DNA of 20,444 nucleotides, from assembly GCA_001970855.1 (NCBI GenBank), contig LSSN01002687.1:1-20444 (forward strand), given 5' to 3'. Positions 20,165 through 20,444 of the stretch are shown here, piece after piece. Source of the DNA: Smittium culicis (Eukaryota; Kickxellomycota; Harpellomycetes; Harpellales; Legeriomycetaceae). Each line of letters starts with the position of its first letter. Within the stretch, counting starts at the first letter, position 1. The notes under the pieces are model-generated. The model was given only the letters and a program-made list of their open reading frames with translations, had not been told where the DNA came from and did not search any database. The position numbers and the translations under genes were made by a program.

Positions 20165-20362
20165 TTAACCCATTTCCAGGCGGTAGACTATTTTTGATCT
20201 ATAAAATATTGCCAACTGAGTTCGTCAAAAATAATTTAACTCCGAGATTTTAAGAAATATTGGTTTTTAATTGAATAATAGCAAATAGTGTATTTCATTA
20301 CCAATCATAAACGAATCGATAAATTTGGTTTTTTTAAAGAGTGTTGGACAGGATAGGGTCAA
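20165..20362 (-). mobile_element. TTAA-type MITE, copy 7
   Basis: A 198-bp copy. Left end TTAACCCATTTCCAGGCGG (20165); right end GTTGGACAGGATAGGGTCAA, where the terminal TTAA is mutated to TCAA. A subterminal hairpin, GGTAGAC..TGATCTA, is visible. Confidence 0.85.
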
Positions 20363-20421
20363 AGTTTAATCTTACTAGTTTACATTTTTTTTATGACTCA
20401 GATGCGATGATTCTTTTTAGG

Positions 20422-20444
20422 TTTTTTTTTTTTTTTTTTTTTTT
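20422..20444. repeat. Poly-T run at the window edge
   Basis: At least 23 T in a row, running off the window. It could be the poly-A tail of a minus-strand retroelement or a simple homopolymer; not decidable here. Confidence 0.8.

Overview
The window reads as nuclear DNA of a very AT-rich fungus. The genes carry many short spliceosomal introns (about 70-145 nt, GTA.. donors, CTAAC/CTAAT branch sites, TAG/CAG acceptors). One gene has a Gal4-type Zn2Cys6 cluster, and two have the fungal transcription-factor 'middle homology region' (MHR); these families are essentially restricted to fungi. The flanks hold a decayed DIRS-like tyrosine-recombinase retroelement and several MITEs. An early-diverging (zygomycete-grade) fungus would fit, but the lineage is a guess.

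Layout. Bases 1-610 hold a broken tyrosine recombinase (and probably the end of an upstream RT/RNase H domain), followed at about 628-950 by a large inverted repeat and at about 945-1375 by a dispersed repeat. Bases 1.4-3.7 kb are mostly non-coding, with one MITE and a small C2H2-like ORF. Bases 3696-7971 (minus) are a 13-exon gene for the exocyst subunit Sec10, the only clear housekeeping gene. Bases 8.26-9.63 kb (minus) are a Zn2Cys6 regulator whose C-terminal half appears to be missing. Bases 10.83-12.70 kb and 17.97-19.83 kb (minus) are two paralogous genes that encode an MHR but no zinc cluster. Between and around them lie seven copies of a ~197-bp MITE with TTAA ends, a 40-bp tandem repeat, homopolymer G tracts, and about 3 kb of apparently empty AT-rich DNA.

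How the parts relate. All recognised genes lie on the minus strand, but there is no sign of co-transcription. Sec10 acts in polarised secretion and is unrelated to its neighbours. The three regulator-like genes look like a lineage-specific family in an actively remodelled, repeat-rich region: one has the DNA-binding half, and two have only the ligand/regulatory half. The most notable points are the zinc-cluster-less MHR pair, a 13-nt internal micro-exon conserved in both members, the TTAA-flanked MITE family (including a fused head-to-head pair), and a one-base reading-frame conflict at the start of Sec10 exon 3.
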